NCBI GenBank assembly: GCA_052034585.1
Contig: JBPOIJ010000024.1
Location: 23,858 to 87,857, forward strand
Length of the DNA stretch: 64,000 nucleotides
Source of the DNA: Xiheimicrobium sp052034585
GTDB lineage: Bacteria > Myxococcota > Myxococcia > Myxococcales > Myxococcaceae
Direction: 5' to 3'
Shown: one piece after another, positions 34,455 through 42,447 of the stretch
Numbering within the stretch: the first letter of the stretch is position 1
How the letters are laid out: each line of letters opens with the position of its first letter
Notes under the pieces: generated by a model
Told to the model about the DNA's origin: nothing
The model's database searches: none
Seen by the model: the letters and a program-made list of their open reading frames with translations, nothing else
Made by a program: the position numbers and the translations under genes

Positions 34455-36461
34455 ATGCCGACCGCTCGCGAGCTCGATCTCCTCTGCATCAACACGCTGC
34501 GCACCCTCGCCATCGACGTGATCCAAAAGGCCGACTCGGGTCACCCGGGCTTGCCCCTCGGCGCGGCGCCCATGGCGTGGGTGTTGTGGAACCGGCACCT
34601 CAAGCACGCTCCCTCCGAGCCGCAGTGGGCCGACCGAGATCGTTTCGTGCTGTCGGCGGGCCACGGCTCGATGTTGCTCTACGGGCTCCTCCATCTGCAC
34701 GGCTACCCGCTCTCCTGGGACGACGTGATGAACTTCCGCCAGTGGGGCTCGAAGACCCCAGGCCACCCGGAATACGGGCTCACTCCCGGCGTCGAGGCCA
34801 CCACCGGCCCGCTGGGCCAAGGGCACGCCAACGCCGTGGGAATGGCGATCGCCGAGCGCGCGCTCGCCGCCCGGTTCAACAAGCCTGGCCACCAGCTCGT
34901 CGACCACCACACCTACTGCCTCGTCGGCGATGGCTGCGTGATGGAAGGCGTCGCCACCGAAGCCGCCTCGCTCGCCGGCCACCTCAAGCTGGGCAAGCTG
35001 ATCTGCCTCTACGACGCCAACGACGTGACCCTCGATGGCCCCGCGAAGCTGTCGTTCACCGAGGACGTCGCCAAGCGCTACGAGTCGTACGGCTGGCAGG
35101 TGCTGCTGGTGAAGGACGGCAACGGCGATCTCGACGCGATCGACGCCGCCATCCAGCAGGCGAAGGCCGAGACCGGCAAGCCGTCGCTGATCATCGTGAA
35201 GACCACCATCGGCTTCGGCTCTCCGAACAAGGCTGGCAAGTCGGCGGCGCACGGCAGCCCGCTCGGCAACGACGAGATCGCGCTGACCAAGAAGGCGCTC
35301 GGCTGGGATCCGGAGAAGAAGCTCTGGGTGCCGGACGAGGCGCGCGCTCACTTTCAGAAGGCAGTCGAGACGGGCAAGCAGCGGGTGAGCGAGTGGAAGA
35401 CGCGCTTCGACGCGTACGCGAAGGCGTTCCCCGAGCTGGCGAAGGACTTCGAGCGGGTGATGAAGGGTGAGCTGCCCGTGGGCTTCAAGGACGGCTTGCC
35501 GACCTACGCGGCGGGCACGGGAGTCGAGACGCGCACCGCGGCCGGGCAGGTGCTCAACGCGCTCGCGACCAAGCTGCCCGAGCTCATCGGTGGCGACGCG
35601 GACTTGGGCGGCTCGACGAAGACCGTCCTCAAGGACGGAGGCTCGTTCGACGGTCAGTCGGGCGTCGGGCGCAACATTCACTTCGGGGTCCGCGAGCACG
35701 CGATGGCGGCGATCGCGAACGGCATGGCCTACCACGGCGGCGTGCGGCCCTTCACCGCGACCTTCTTCTGCTTCTCCGACTACATGCGGCCGGCGGTGCG
35801 CCTCGCGGCGATGAACCACCTGCCCGCCGTCTTCGTGTGGACGCACGACTCGATCGGCCTCGGCGAAGACGGCCCGACCCACCAGCCCGTCGAGCACCTG
35901 ATGGCGCTGCGCACGATGCCGAACCTGCACGTCGTTCGCCCGGGTGACGCGACCGAAGCCGCCGAGGCCTGGGTCTACGCGCTCGAGCGAAAGCACGGCC
36001 CGACCGGGTTGGTGCTGACGCGCCAGAAGATCCCCACCGTCGATCGCGCGGCGATGGCGTCGGCGAAGGGCCTCCACCAGGGCGGCTACGTGCTCGCCGA
36101 AGCGACCGGCGGCGCGCCCAAGGTGATCCTGATCGGCACCGGCAGTGAGCTCCAGCTCGCGGTGCAGGCGCGGGAGCTGCTCGAGAAGAGCGGCGTTCCG
36201 ACTCGAGTCGTCTCCATGCCGTGCCTCGAGCAGTTCAAGGCGCAGCCGAAGAGCTATCAGGAGCAGGTGCTGCCCAAGGCCGTCACCGCGCGGGTCTCGG
36301 TCGAGGCGGGCGTCACCCTGGGCTGGGAACGCTTCGTCGGCGATCGCGGTATCGCCATCGGCGTCGACAGGTACGGCGCCTCGGCACCCGACAAGATCCT
36401 CTACGAGCAGTACGGGCTCACCGTGGCGAAGGTCGTCGAGGCCGCGAAGTCGCTCGTCTGA
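34455..36461 (+). CDS. tkt: Transketolase
   Basis: This is a 668-residue protein, normal length. SGHPGLPLGAAPMA near 30 and the thiamine-diphosphate loop in GDGCVMEGVATEA mark the first domain. HGSPLGNDEI and FGVREHAMAAIANGMAYHGG (with the catalytic Glu) mark the second, and the C-terminal third domain is complete. It moves two-carbon units in the pentose phosphate and Calvin-type cycles. The ATG at 34455 is 11 bp after the FG-GAP gene and has the family start (ARELDLLCINTLR). A 9-bp perfect hairpin follows the stop. It stands apart from other sugar-phosphate genes. Confidence 0.95.
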   Translation: MPTARELDLLCINTLRTLAIDVIQKADSGHPGLPLGAAPMAWVLWNRHLKHAPSEPQWADRDRFVLSAGHGSMLLYGLLHLHGYPLSWDDVMNFRQWGSKTPGHPEYGLTPGVEATTGPLGQGHANAVGMAIAERALAARFNKPGHQLVDHHTYCLVGDGCVMEGVATEAASLAGHLKLGKLICLYDANDVTLDGPAKLSFTEDVAKRYESYGWQVLLVKDGNGDLDAIDAAIQQAKAETGKPSLIIVKTTIGFGSPNKAGKSAAHGSPLGNDEIALTKKALGWDPEKKLWVPDEARAHFQKAVETGKQRVSEWKTRFDAYAKAFPELAKDFERVMKGELPVGFKDGLPTYAAGTGVETRTAAGQVLNALATKLPELIGGDADLGGSTKTVLKDGGSFDGQSGVGRNIHFGVREHAMAAIANGMAYHGGVRPFTATFFCFSDYMRPAVRLAAMNHLPAVFVWTHDSIGLGEDGPTHQPVEHLMALRTMPNLHVVRPGDATEAAEAWVYALERKHGPTGLVLTRQKIPTVDRAAMASAKGLHQGGYVLAEATGGAPKVILIGTGSELQLAVQARELLEKSGVPTRVVSMPCLEQFKAQPKSYQEQVLPKAVTARVSVEAGVTLGWERFVGDRGIAIGVDRYGASAPDKILYEQYGLTVAKVVEAAKSLV

Positions 36462-36476
36462 GACGGCGGCGGCCGA

Positions 36477-36500
36477 CTTTGTGACAGGACCGTCACAAAG
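36477..36500. promoter_or_regulatory. Perfect 9-bp inverted repeat between tkt and the DMT-like gene
   Basis: CTTTGTGAC (36477-36485) and GTCACAAAG (36492-36500) are separated by the 6-base loop AGGACC. It starts 16 bp after the tkt stop and ends 15 bp before the next GTG. It lacks a T-run, so it is either a weak terminator or an operator. The spacing between TGTGA and TCACA is 8 bp, not the 6 of a CRP site. Confidence 0.5.
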
Positions 36501-36515
36501 GGCGATGCTGCGCCG

Positions 36516-37541
36516 GTGAGTTCCGGGGACAAGCCGGCCGCTGGGCCGAGCATCTGGTGGTGGGCCTTCGGCTACTTCGCGGCCTACGCGCCCTACAGCG
36601 CGCTCACCAAGGCGCTCAGTGACGGCCAGCTCGGAGAGAAGGTGCCGGGCAACCGGATCCTCGCGGTCTCCACCACCGCCAGCTTCATCGCGATGCTCGC
36701 GTTCGTCTTCGGCACCGGCTGGTGGCGCTTCGCGACTCGGCGAAGGCTGGGCACGGTGAACCTGCCGACGCCGACGGTGTGGACGGCGCTCTCCGGGCTG
36801 TGCGGCGCGACGATCCTCACCACCACCACGCTGGCGTACACGATCCCCGGCGTGTCGATCGTCTTCATGATGCTCCTGATGCGCGGCGGGGTGCTGGCGA
36901 TGGCGCCGATCGTCGACTCGATCTCGGGGCGCAAGGTGCGCTGGTACTCGTGGGTCGCGCTCGCGCTCACCTTGGCGTCGCTCGGAGTGGCCACCTTCGG
37001 CAAGAAGGCCGACTTCACCCTCTCGGGCGCGGCGTTCCTCAACGTCGGGCTCTACTTGCTCGCCTACTTCGTGCGCCTGCGCTTCATGAGCCGGCTGGCC
37101 AAGAGCGACTCGCCCGACGTCACCAAGCGCTACTTCGTCGAGGAGCAGTTCATCTCCACGCCCGCAGCGCTCGTCGCCCTCGCGCTCTTCGCGATCATCG
37201 GCTCCGACAGCCTGCTCGAGTTTCGCAAGGGCATCACCGAGTTCCCCTTCTCACCGCAGGTGGGCTGGGGCGTGCTGATCGGGGTGCTGTCGCAGGGGAC
37301 CGGGATCTTCGGCGCGCTGGTGCTGCTCGACAAGTCGGAGAACTCGTTCTCGGTGCCGGTGAACCGTGCCTCGAGCGTGCTCGCCGGCGTGCTCGCGACG
37401 GTGACGATGTTCGCGCTCGGGCTGGGGAAGGAGCTCGATCTCTACGAGGGCCTCGGCGCCACGATCGTGATCGCCGCGATCCTCGTGCTCAGCATCGCGC
37501 CGATCGTCGAGGCGAAGAGGAAGCGCGCGGCGTCGGCCTGA
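36516..37541 (+). CDS. DMT-superfamily-like membrane protein
   Basis: This is a 341-residue protein with about ten hydrophobic helices, starting at the GTG at 36516. The pattern of five plus five helices, with SIVFMMLLMRGGVLAMAPIVD in helix 4 and FSVPVNRASSVLAGVLATV in helix 9, resembles the drug/metabolite transporter fold. Substrate is unknown. Short basic loops and a Lys/Arg tail point to an inward C-terminus. It is 54 bp after tkt with the hairpin between, so it may be controlled separately. It ends 3 bp from a convergent lipoprotein gene. Confidence 0.72.
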   Translation: MSSGDKPAAGPSIWWWAFGYFAAYAPYSALTKALSDGQLGEKVPGNRILAVSTTASFIAMLAFVFGTGWWRFATRRRLGTVNLPTPTVWTALSGLCGATILTTTTLAYTIPGVSIVFMMLLMRGGVLAMAPIVDSISGRKVRWYSWVALALTLASLGVATFGKKADFTLSGAAFLNVGLYLLAYFVRLRFMSRLAKSDSPDVTKRYFVEEQFISTPAALVALALFAIIGSDSLLEFRKGITEFPFSPQVGWGVLIGVLSQGTGIFGALVLLDKSENSFSVPVNRASSVLAGVLATVTMFALGLGKELDLYEGLGATIVIAAILVLSIAPIVEAKRKRAASA

Positions 37542-37544
37542 ACG

Positions 37545-37949
37545 TCAGCCCGCCTTGAGCTTCACGACCTGCCCGGTGATGGTGACCTGCGAGGGCAGGG
37601 GGAAGATGAAGAAGATCGCTCCGATGACCCGCGCCCAGGGGGTGTACTGGGTCATGTGGTAGCGAACCCGAACGATCCCGTCGCCGCCGAGCTTCTTCAC
37701 TTCGGGGATCAACGTCTCCCGGAAGCCGGCCTCGAGATCGGTGCCGATGATGTCGATGTTGCCGAAGAGGAGAATGCCGGCGCGGTGCACCTGCACCATG
37801 CCCAGCACGTCGTGAGGCGTCGTGATGTCGCCCGCAGTGACGAAGACGTCTTGGCCGGGCTGGCCGGGCACCGCAGGCAGGCTGACCGAGTTCACCACCG
37901 TGCAGGCGGACGACAGGGCGAGGGCGAAGCAGAGGAGCGTGGTTCGCAT
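37545..37949 (-). CDS. Small lipoprotein, paralogue 1 of 3
   Basis: This is a 134-residue lipoprotein (lipobox LSSAC at about residue 16). It has a single compact alpha/beta domain: VFVTAGDITTPHDVLGMVQVHRAG, then IIGTDLEAGFRETLIPEVKKLGGDGIVRVRYH and a final strand PSQVTITGQVVKL. This domain recurs in the two upstream genes, the third being clearly the closer match, so the cluster arose by duplication. The fold looks like YbjQ/heavy-metal-binding-type small domains, but that match is tentative. Function is unknown. It is the last of the leftward group, 3 bp after the previous stop. Confidence 0.78.
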   Translation of the reverse strand: MRTTLLCFALALSSACTVVNSVSLPAVPGQPGQDVFVTAGDITTPHDVLGMVQVHRAGILLFGNIDIIGTDLEAGFRETLIPEVKKLGGDGIVRVRYHMTQYTPWARVIGAIFFIFPLPSQVTITGQVVKLKAG

Positions 37950-37952
37950 GGG

Positions 37953-38387
37953 TTACTCCGTGAAGACGATGACTTCGCCGGTGACGGTGACGTAGCGCTC
38001 CTTGGTCTCGAGGCGGGCGCCGCCCGAGAGCACGGAGGTGACGGTGTTGTAGGCGCGTTGCGCGCGCTCGACGTCGGTCGAGGGGTTCTCGTCGAGGAAC
38101 TCGATGTTGATGACGCCTTGCCCGCCCATGCGCGCCGCTTCCTTGGCGAGCGCCGCGTGGATCGCGCCGTCGAGCTGGGCGTCGCCGACGTCGCCGTAGC
38201 CGCCCCATTCCTGGCCATAGCCGCGGATCTGCACGAAGCCGATCGTCTTGAACTTGCGAGGGGTGCCGCCGGTCGACAGGTACATCGTGTTGTCGGTCTG
38301 CGGCACGCTCGACAGCCGCGCGCCGCGAACGACCGCGTTGCAGCTCGAGAGCACGGCGAGGAGGGCGATGAGCGCGGGCACTCTCAT
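37953..38387 (-). CDS. Small lipoprotein, paralogue 2 of 3
   Basis: This is a 144-residue lipoprotein (lipobox VLSSC at about residue 16). It has the same order of elements as its neighbours (KTIGFVQIRGYG, then LDGAIHAALAKEAARMGGQGVINIEFLD and YVTVTGEVIVF), but the middle is divergent, with Gly/Tyr-rich GYGQEWGGYGDVGDA replacing the hydrophobic LLFG turn. It is the most diverged of the three. It is coupled to the upstream gene by an ATGA overlap. Function is unknown. Confidence 0.75.
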   Translation of the reverse strand: MRVPALIALLAVLSSCNAVVRGARLSSVPQTDNTMYLSTGGTPRKFKTIGFVQIRGYGQEWGGYGDVGDAQLDGAIHAALAKEAARMGGQGVINIEFLDENPSTDVERAQRAYNTVTSVLSGGARLETKERYVTVTGEVIVFTE

Positions 38388-38833
38388 AGCGGCGCTCCGG
38401 TGTTGGGCTGGGGAAGGGCGGGGGGAACGCCCGGCGACGCGTTTCGACGCAGCCGCACCAGCTCGCCGGTGATCGTCACCTCGGCGGGCAAGGGAGCAAA
38501 GAAGAAGATGGCGCCGAAGATGCGAGCGAGGGTCGTGTAGTTCGTCTGCTCCACCTTGGTGTTGATGACGCCGTCGGCGCCGGCGCGACGCACCTGGCCT
38601 TCGACTTCTCCGACCGCCGCCTGGAGATCCGTTCCAGCCGGATCGGCGAAGCCGAAGAGGAGCACGCCTCGTCGCGTGACCTGCACGATGCCGACGCTTT
38701 CATACGGCTCTTGGAGGCCTTGGGCGGTCACGAAGATCTGGCCCTGCCCGTGTTGGGCCGGCAATGGCGCGTAGCTGACCGCCGTGCAGGCGCTCAGCAG
38801 GAACGCGCCCAGGAGCAAGCTGGCCTGGCGCAT
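38384..38833 (-). CDS. Small lipoprotein, paralogue 3 of 3
   Basis: This is a 149-residue lipoprotein; the ATG at 38833 is preferred because GAGGGGAG lies just before it. The lipobox is LLSAC (about residue 16). The core (SVGIVQVTRRGVLLFGFADPAGTDL, then VRRAGADGVINTKVEQTNYTTLARIFGAIFFFAPLP) is closely parallel to paralogue 1, including the hydrophobic GAIFFFAPLP before the last strand. The C-terminus has an extra Pro-rich tail. It is the first gene of the triplet. Confidence 0.75.
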   Translation of the reverse strand: MRQASLLLGAFLLSACTAVSYAPLPAQHGQGQIFVTAQGLQEPYESVGIVQVTRRGVLLFGFADPAGTDLQAAVGEVEGQVRRAGADGVINTKVEQTNYTTLARIFGAIFFFAPLPAEVTITGELVRLRRNASPGVPPALPQPNTGAPL

Positions 38834-38902
38834 GACGTCTCCCCTCACAGGGCGGCGAGTGTGCTCCGGCTCGGAACGCCCACCAAGCGCAATCGTGAGC
38901 GC

Positions 38903-39433
38903 TCACCGCTGCTGCGCTGGCGGGGGCTGACGGCGCAGCCACCGCACCGGGAGTTCCGGCGGCGCCATCACCGAAGCGAGGATCGTTCCCACTGCCAGCA
39001 ACGCCAGCGCGACGAAGATCAGCGCCCGGGCGTCGATGGGCAAGCGAGGGAAGCGGCCGCGGGCCTGGCGGACCTCGGCGATCAACGTCCCGATGCGGAT
39101 CGTCAGCACGTCACCCGGCCGGAGCAGCAGCTCGAAGCCCTCCGGGCGCTCCGCGATCGACCCACGCTGAAGGAGTTCGCTGAAGGTGCGTGCGTGATCG
39201 CCGTGCGCGCTCAGCTCGCCCTCGACCCCGGCGCTGAAGAGCACCGCCAAGCCGTCTGGCCGCCACTCGAACCGGGTGCGCGCAGGTGAGCCGACGGTGA
39301 CGTCGTCGTCTGGGCCGTCTCCCAAGCTCAGGGTGGTTCGCCCACGCCCATCGAGCACCTCGGCGGTGAGGCGCCGGCTGCCCCAGCGAAGGCGCGCTTC
39401 CCACGCAGAGCCTGGCGCCGCCTCGGTCTTCAC
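38903..39433 (-). CDS. FHA-like domain protein with one C-terminal membrane helix
   Basis: This is a 176-residue protein. Residues 10-120 are strand-rich with TTLSLGDGPDDDVTVGSPARTRFEWRP and EGFELLLRPGDVLTIRIGTLIAEV. The LGDGPDDDV and later loop order suggest a degenerate FHA fold, without a clear phosphothreonine pocket. One hydrophobic helix near residues 136-156 is followed by a short Arg/Pro/Gln-rich tail. Similar cytoplasmic-FHA-plus-helix layouts occur in myxobacterial envelope machines. Start overlaps the stop of the barrel gene by 4 bp (ATGA). The family is not certain. Confidence 0.6.
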   Translation of the reverse strand: MKTEAAPGSAWEARLRWGSRRLTAEVLDGRGRTTLSLGDGPDDDVTVGSPARTRFEWRPDGLAVLFSAGVEGELSAHGDHARTFSELLQRGSIAERPEGFELLLRPGDVLTIRIGTLIAEVRQARGRFPRLPIDARALIFVALALLAVGTILASVMAPPELPVRWLRRQPPPAQQR

Positions 39434-40077
39434 GTGCGCTGTCTGCCGATCAGCAAGCCGAGCTTGAACTGGAAGATCGAGGTGACTGGCCCCTGCGACG
39501 TCATAATCTGGGCGCCAGCGATCTGGACGACGGGAAACCCGGCGGCGATCTCGGGCATCAGCCCGAAGGTCTCGGTCAACTTGAAGGCGATGCCGATGGA
39601 GAGCGCGGGAGAGAGCAGCGTGCCTCCGGCGGTCGGGTCGAGTGAGGCGTAGAGCATCAGCCGCGGCCCGAAGACGAGCTCGTGCCGGCCGCCGAACTTC
39701 ACCCCGATGAGCAGCGGCAGTGAGCCGTGGAGGAGCTTCACGAGCGTGCCGTTGACCGGAACGAAGGTGCCTCCGAAGCTCGGCGCGAGCGAGATCGCGA
39801 GCCGTGGTGCGCGCGGCTCGGTCAGCAGCACCTTCCCCTGCGCCTCGACCCAGAGAAGGCCGATTCGAAGGCCGAGATCGACCCGTTCTGCCACGCCGAT
39901 TCGGATCGAGGCGTCGACGTGCGGAGCGGGAGCGGCTCCACGCCCGCCAGCGTAGACCTGCGCGCCCGGCTCGAGTCCGACCTGGAGGTTGCCCGTTCCC
40001 AGGGTGTCGGCGCGCTGCGTGCTGCCGACCGAGGCACAGCCCGATGCCACCGCGAGAGTGAGGGCTGCTCGAAGCAT
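39430..40077 (-). CDS. Small outer-membrane beta-barrel lipoprotein
   Basis: This is a 215-residue protein with lipobox VASGC (about residue 14). After it are alternating amphipathic strands: LQVGLEPGAQVYAGG, ASIRIGVAERVDLGLRIGLLWVEA, LAISLAPSFGGTFVP, GRHELVFGPRLMLYASL, LSIGIAFKLTETFGLMPEIAAGFPVVQI and SIFQFKLGLLIG. This is a porin-like barrel of about 8-10 strands. The ligand is unknown. The start lies only about 10 bases after the T-run of the terminator behind the dsbA-like gene, so its transcription needs either read-through or an overlapping promoter. Confidence 0.68.
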   Translation of the reverse strand: MLRAALTLAVASGCASVGSTQRADTLGTGNLQVGLEPGAQVYAGGRGAAPAPHVDASIRIGVAERVDLGLRIGLLWVEAQGKVLLTEPRAPRLAISLAPSFGGTFVPVNGTLVKLLHGSLPLLIGVKFGGRHELVFGPRLMLYASLDPTAGGTLLSPALSIGIAFKLTETFGLMPEIAAGFPVVQIAGAQIMTSQGPVTSIFQFKLGLLIGRQRT

Positions 40078-40087
40078 GCGACCTCGA

Positions 40088-40127
40088 CCAAAAAGAAGAG
40101 GGAGCTCCTCGTGCGAAGAGCTCCCTC
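40088..40127 (-). terminator. Intrinsic terminator after the triple DsbA gene
   Basis: On the minus strand, GAGGGAGCTC and GAGCTCCCTC form a perfect 10-bp stem (40118-40127 with 40098-40107) with a 10-base loop, followed by TTCTTTTT (40097-40090). It ends about 10 bases before the start of the next minus-strand gene at 40077. Confidence 0.85.
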
Positions 40128-40149
40128 GAGAACCAACGCAGGGTCGAGC

Positions 40150-42111
40150 TTACTTCTTCTTCAGCTCGTCATCGATGACGGCCTTGAAGGCCTCGATCGG
40201 CTGCGCACCGACGACCTGGCGGCCGTTGATGAAGAACGTCGGAGTGCCGTTGGCGCCGACCCGCATGCCCTCGTTCGAGTCGTCGGTGATGTACTTGTCG
40301 AACTTGTTCGAGTCCAACGCCGCGCGGAACTTGCCCACGTCGAGCTTGAGCTCCTCGGCGTAGCGCTCGAGCGAGGCGCGATCGAGGGCCTGCTGGTTGG
40401 CGAAGAGCTTGTCGTGGAACTCCCAGAACTTGCCCTGCTCGTGCGCCGCCATCGAGGCCATCGCCGCCGGCTTCGCGTTGTTGTGGAAGGGGAGCGGCTG
40501 GTGCTTGAAGACGACCTTGATCTTGCCCTGGTACTGCTTCTCGAGGTCGTGGAGCGTCGGCACCACGCGCGAGCAGAACGGGCACTGGAAGTCGGAGAAC
40601 GCGATGATGGTGACGGGAGCGTTCTTCGGGCCCAGCACCGGGGCGCCGTTGATGTTGATGTCGGTGACGACCTTCTGCGGCTCGGGCGCACCAGGAGGCG
40701 CCGGGGGCGGGGCCTTGCCGGCTTCCTTCTGGAGCTCGGCGTAGACGTTCTCGAGCTTCACGCCGCGGGCGAGCACCTGATCGGCCTTCTTGATCTCCTC
40801 GTCGATCATTCCCTTGAAGGCCTCGAAGGGCTGAGCGCCGACGAACTCACGGCCGTTGATGAAGAAGGTAGGAGTGCCGTTGGCGCCGACCTGCATGCCC
40901 TCGGCGGAGTCCGCCTCGACCTTCTTCGCGAACTTGTTGCTGTCGAGGGCGGCCTTGAACTTGCCCATGTCGAGGCCGAGGTCCTGCGCGTAGCGCTCGA
41001 TGCTGGTGCGATCGAGGGCCTGCTGGTTGGCGAAGAGCTTGTCGTGCATCGGCCAGAACTTGCCCTGCTCGTGGGCGGCCATGGACGCCTCGGCGGCGAT
41101 CTTGGCGTTGTTGTGGAAGGGCAGCGGCTGGTGGCGGAAGATGATCCGCACGTCCTTCGCGTAGGTGTCTTCGATCTGCTTCATCGTGGGGACGACGCGC
41201 GAGCAGAACGGGCACTGGAAGTCGGACCAGGCGACGATCGTCACCTTGGCGGCCTTCGCGCCACGGATCGGCGAGTCCTCGGGGATGTCGATCTTCCGCA
41301 CGGCGGGCGGGGGCGGCGCGGCAGGCGGCGCGGCCGACGGGGGCGGGGCCGGAGGCGCGGTGACGCCCTTCTCGATGATGCGGGCGTAGACCTGGTCGGC
41401 CGGAGTGCCGCCCTTCACCATCTCCTGCGCGCGAGCGAGCTCGGCGTCGATGATGCGCTTGAAGTTGTCGATCGGCTGCGCGCCCGAGAGCTTCTTGCCG
41501 TTGATGAAGAAGGCGGGAGTGCCAGTGGCGCCCAGCGAGGTGGCGAGGCCCTGCTCCTTGTCGATCTGCGCGCCGAGCTTCGCGCTCTGCATGTCGGCCT
41601 TCCACTTGTCGACGTTGAGGCCGATGTCGCGGGCGTACTGCTCGAGGTTGCCGTCCTCGAGGGCCTGCTGGTTGGCGAACATCTTGTCGTGCATCTCCCA
41701 GTACTTGCCCTGCTCACCCGCGGCGAGGGCCGCGAGGGCCGCCGGCTTGGCGCGGTTGTGGAACGAGAGCGGGTTCTGCTTCATCACCACGCGGAGCTTC
41801 TCGCCGTAGTCCTTCTCGAGCTGGAGCACGGTGTTGTGGGCGCGGCTGCAGAACGGGCACTGGTAGTCGGAGAACTCGACGATGGTGACGAGGGCCGAAG
41901 CGGCGCCCTTCTGGGGCGACTCCTCGAGCGGAACGCGGAAGGTCGCCTCGTCGCCGCCACCACTGGGGGCGGGGCGCGATGGCGCTGAGGGGTTGGACGG
42001 CGCGCCAGCGACGACGGTGTTGCCGCCGGAGGACGAGGACTTGAACATCGACCCGACGGCGAAACCAACGACGCCGCCGACGATGAGGGCAATGATGACT
42101 GAGGGCTTCAT
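40150..42111 (-). CDS. Membrane-anchored protein with three DsbA-like thioredoxin domains
   Basis: This is a 653-residue protein. Residues 5-22 form an N-terminal signal-anchor helix, then a Ser/Gly/Pro linker. Three DsbA/thioredoxin_4 domains follow, each with a CPFC active site (Cys85/88, Cys300/303, Cys510/513), each with the cis-Pro loop GTPxFFING (about residues 197, 412 and near 620), and each ending in an AQPI/FExFK helix. Domains 2 and 3 are very alike; domain 1 is more diverged. Pro/Ala linkers separate them (about 250-270 and 466-480). This kind of protein oxidises, reduces or isomerises disulfides in the periplasm. No DsbB or CcdA partner is encoded nearby. Other members of the family usually have one domain. 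Confidence 0.92.
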   Translation of the reverse strand: MKPSVIIALIVGGVVGFAVGSMFKSSSSGGNTVVAGAPSNPSAPSRPAPSGGGDEATFRVPLEESPQKGAASALVTIVEFSDYQCPFCSRAHNTVLQLEKDYGEKLRVVMKQNPLSFHNRAKPAALAALAAGEQGKYWEMHDKMFANQQALEDGNLEQYARDIGLNVDKWKADMQSAKLGAQIDKEQGLATSLGATGTPAFFINGKKLSGAQPIDNFKRIIDAELARAQEMVKGGTPADQVYARIIEKGVTAPPAPPPSAAPPAAPPPPAVRKIDIPEDSPIRGAKAAKVTIVAWSDFQCPFCSRVVPTMKQIEDTYAKDVRIIFRHQPLPFHNNAKIAAEASMAAHEQGKFWPMHDKLFANQQALDRTSIERYAQDLGLDMGKFKAALDSNKFAKKVEADSAEGMQVGANGTPTFFINGREFVGAQPFEAFKGMIDEEIKKADQVLARGVKLENVYAELQKEAGKAPPPAPPGAPEPQKVVTDININGAPVLGPKNAPVTIIAFSDFQCPFCSRVVPTLHDLEKQYQGKIKVVFKHQPLPFHNNAKPAAMASMAAHEQGKFWEFHDKLFANQQALDRASLERYAEELKLDVGKFRAALDSNKFDKYITDDSNEGMRVGANGTPTFFINGRQVVGAQPIEAFKAVIDDELKKK

Positions 42112-42179
42112 GGGTGCGGGAACTCCCCTTGGTGAGATAAAGGCGCGTGTCCTCTAGCAAACGGCCGCATCGAGGTGCA

Positions 42180-42428
42180 ATGCCAACGTCTCATGAGCCC
42201 GCCCGCCTGGAAGTTTCAGCGGCCCTGGTCGATGCGCGAGGCAAGCCCTGCCCGGTGCCGATCATCGAGCTGGCCAAGGCGCTGAGGGGGACGGCGCTCG
42301 TGGAGCTGTGGGCTGACGACCCAGCGGCGCCGAAGGATCTCGACACGTTTCTCTCGGCGACTGGGCACCGGCTCGTTCGCTCGGAGGCAGAAAACGTCTT
42401 CAGAGCGGTGGTCGAACGAACTCGCTGA
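42180..42428 (+). CDS. TusA-family sulfur carrier-like protein
   Basis: This is an 82-residue single-domain protein from the ATG at 42180 (GAGG just upstream; a GTG at 42147 would add 11 residues). The TusA/SirA signature Cys is in GKPCPVPIIELAKAL. The rest keeps the family order (TALVELWADDPAAPKDLDTFLSATGH, then a last strand). TusA passes persulfide sulfur in tRNA thiolation, cofactor synthesis or sulfur oxidation. It lies 69 bp from the divergent start of the triple DsbA gene. A relative of YeeD type is possible. Confidence 0.82.
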   Translation: MPTSHEPARLEVSAALVDARGKPCPVPIIELAKALRGTALVELWADDPAAPKDLDTFLSATGHRLVRSEAENVFRAVVERTR

Positions 42429-42447
42429 ACCAAGGGAGGGCCGGGGA

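Noticed and set aside
36477..36500. CRP/FNR-type binding site
   Set aside because: The distance between TGTGA and TCACA is 8 bp instead of 6 and the site is a perfect hairpin, so a CRP call is not supported.
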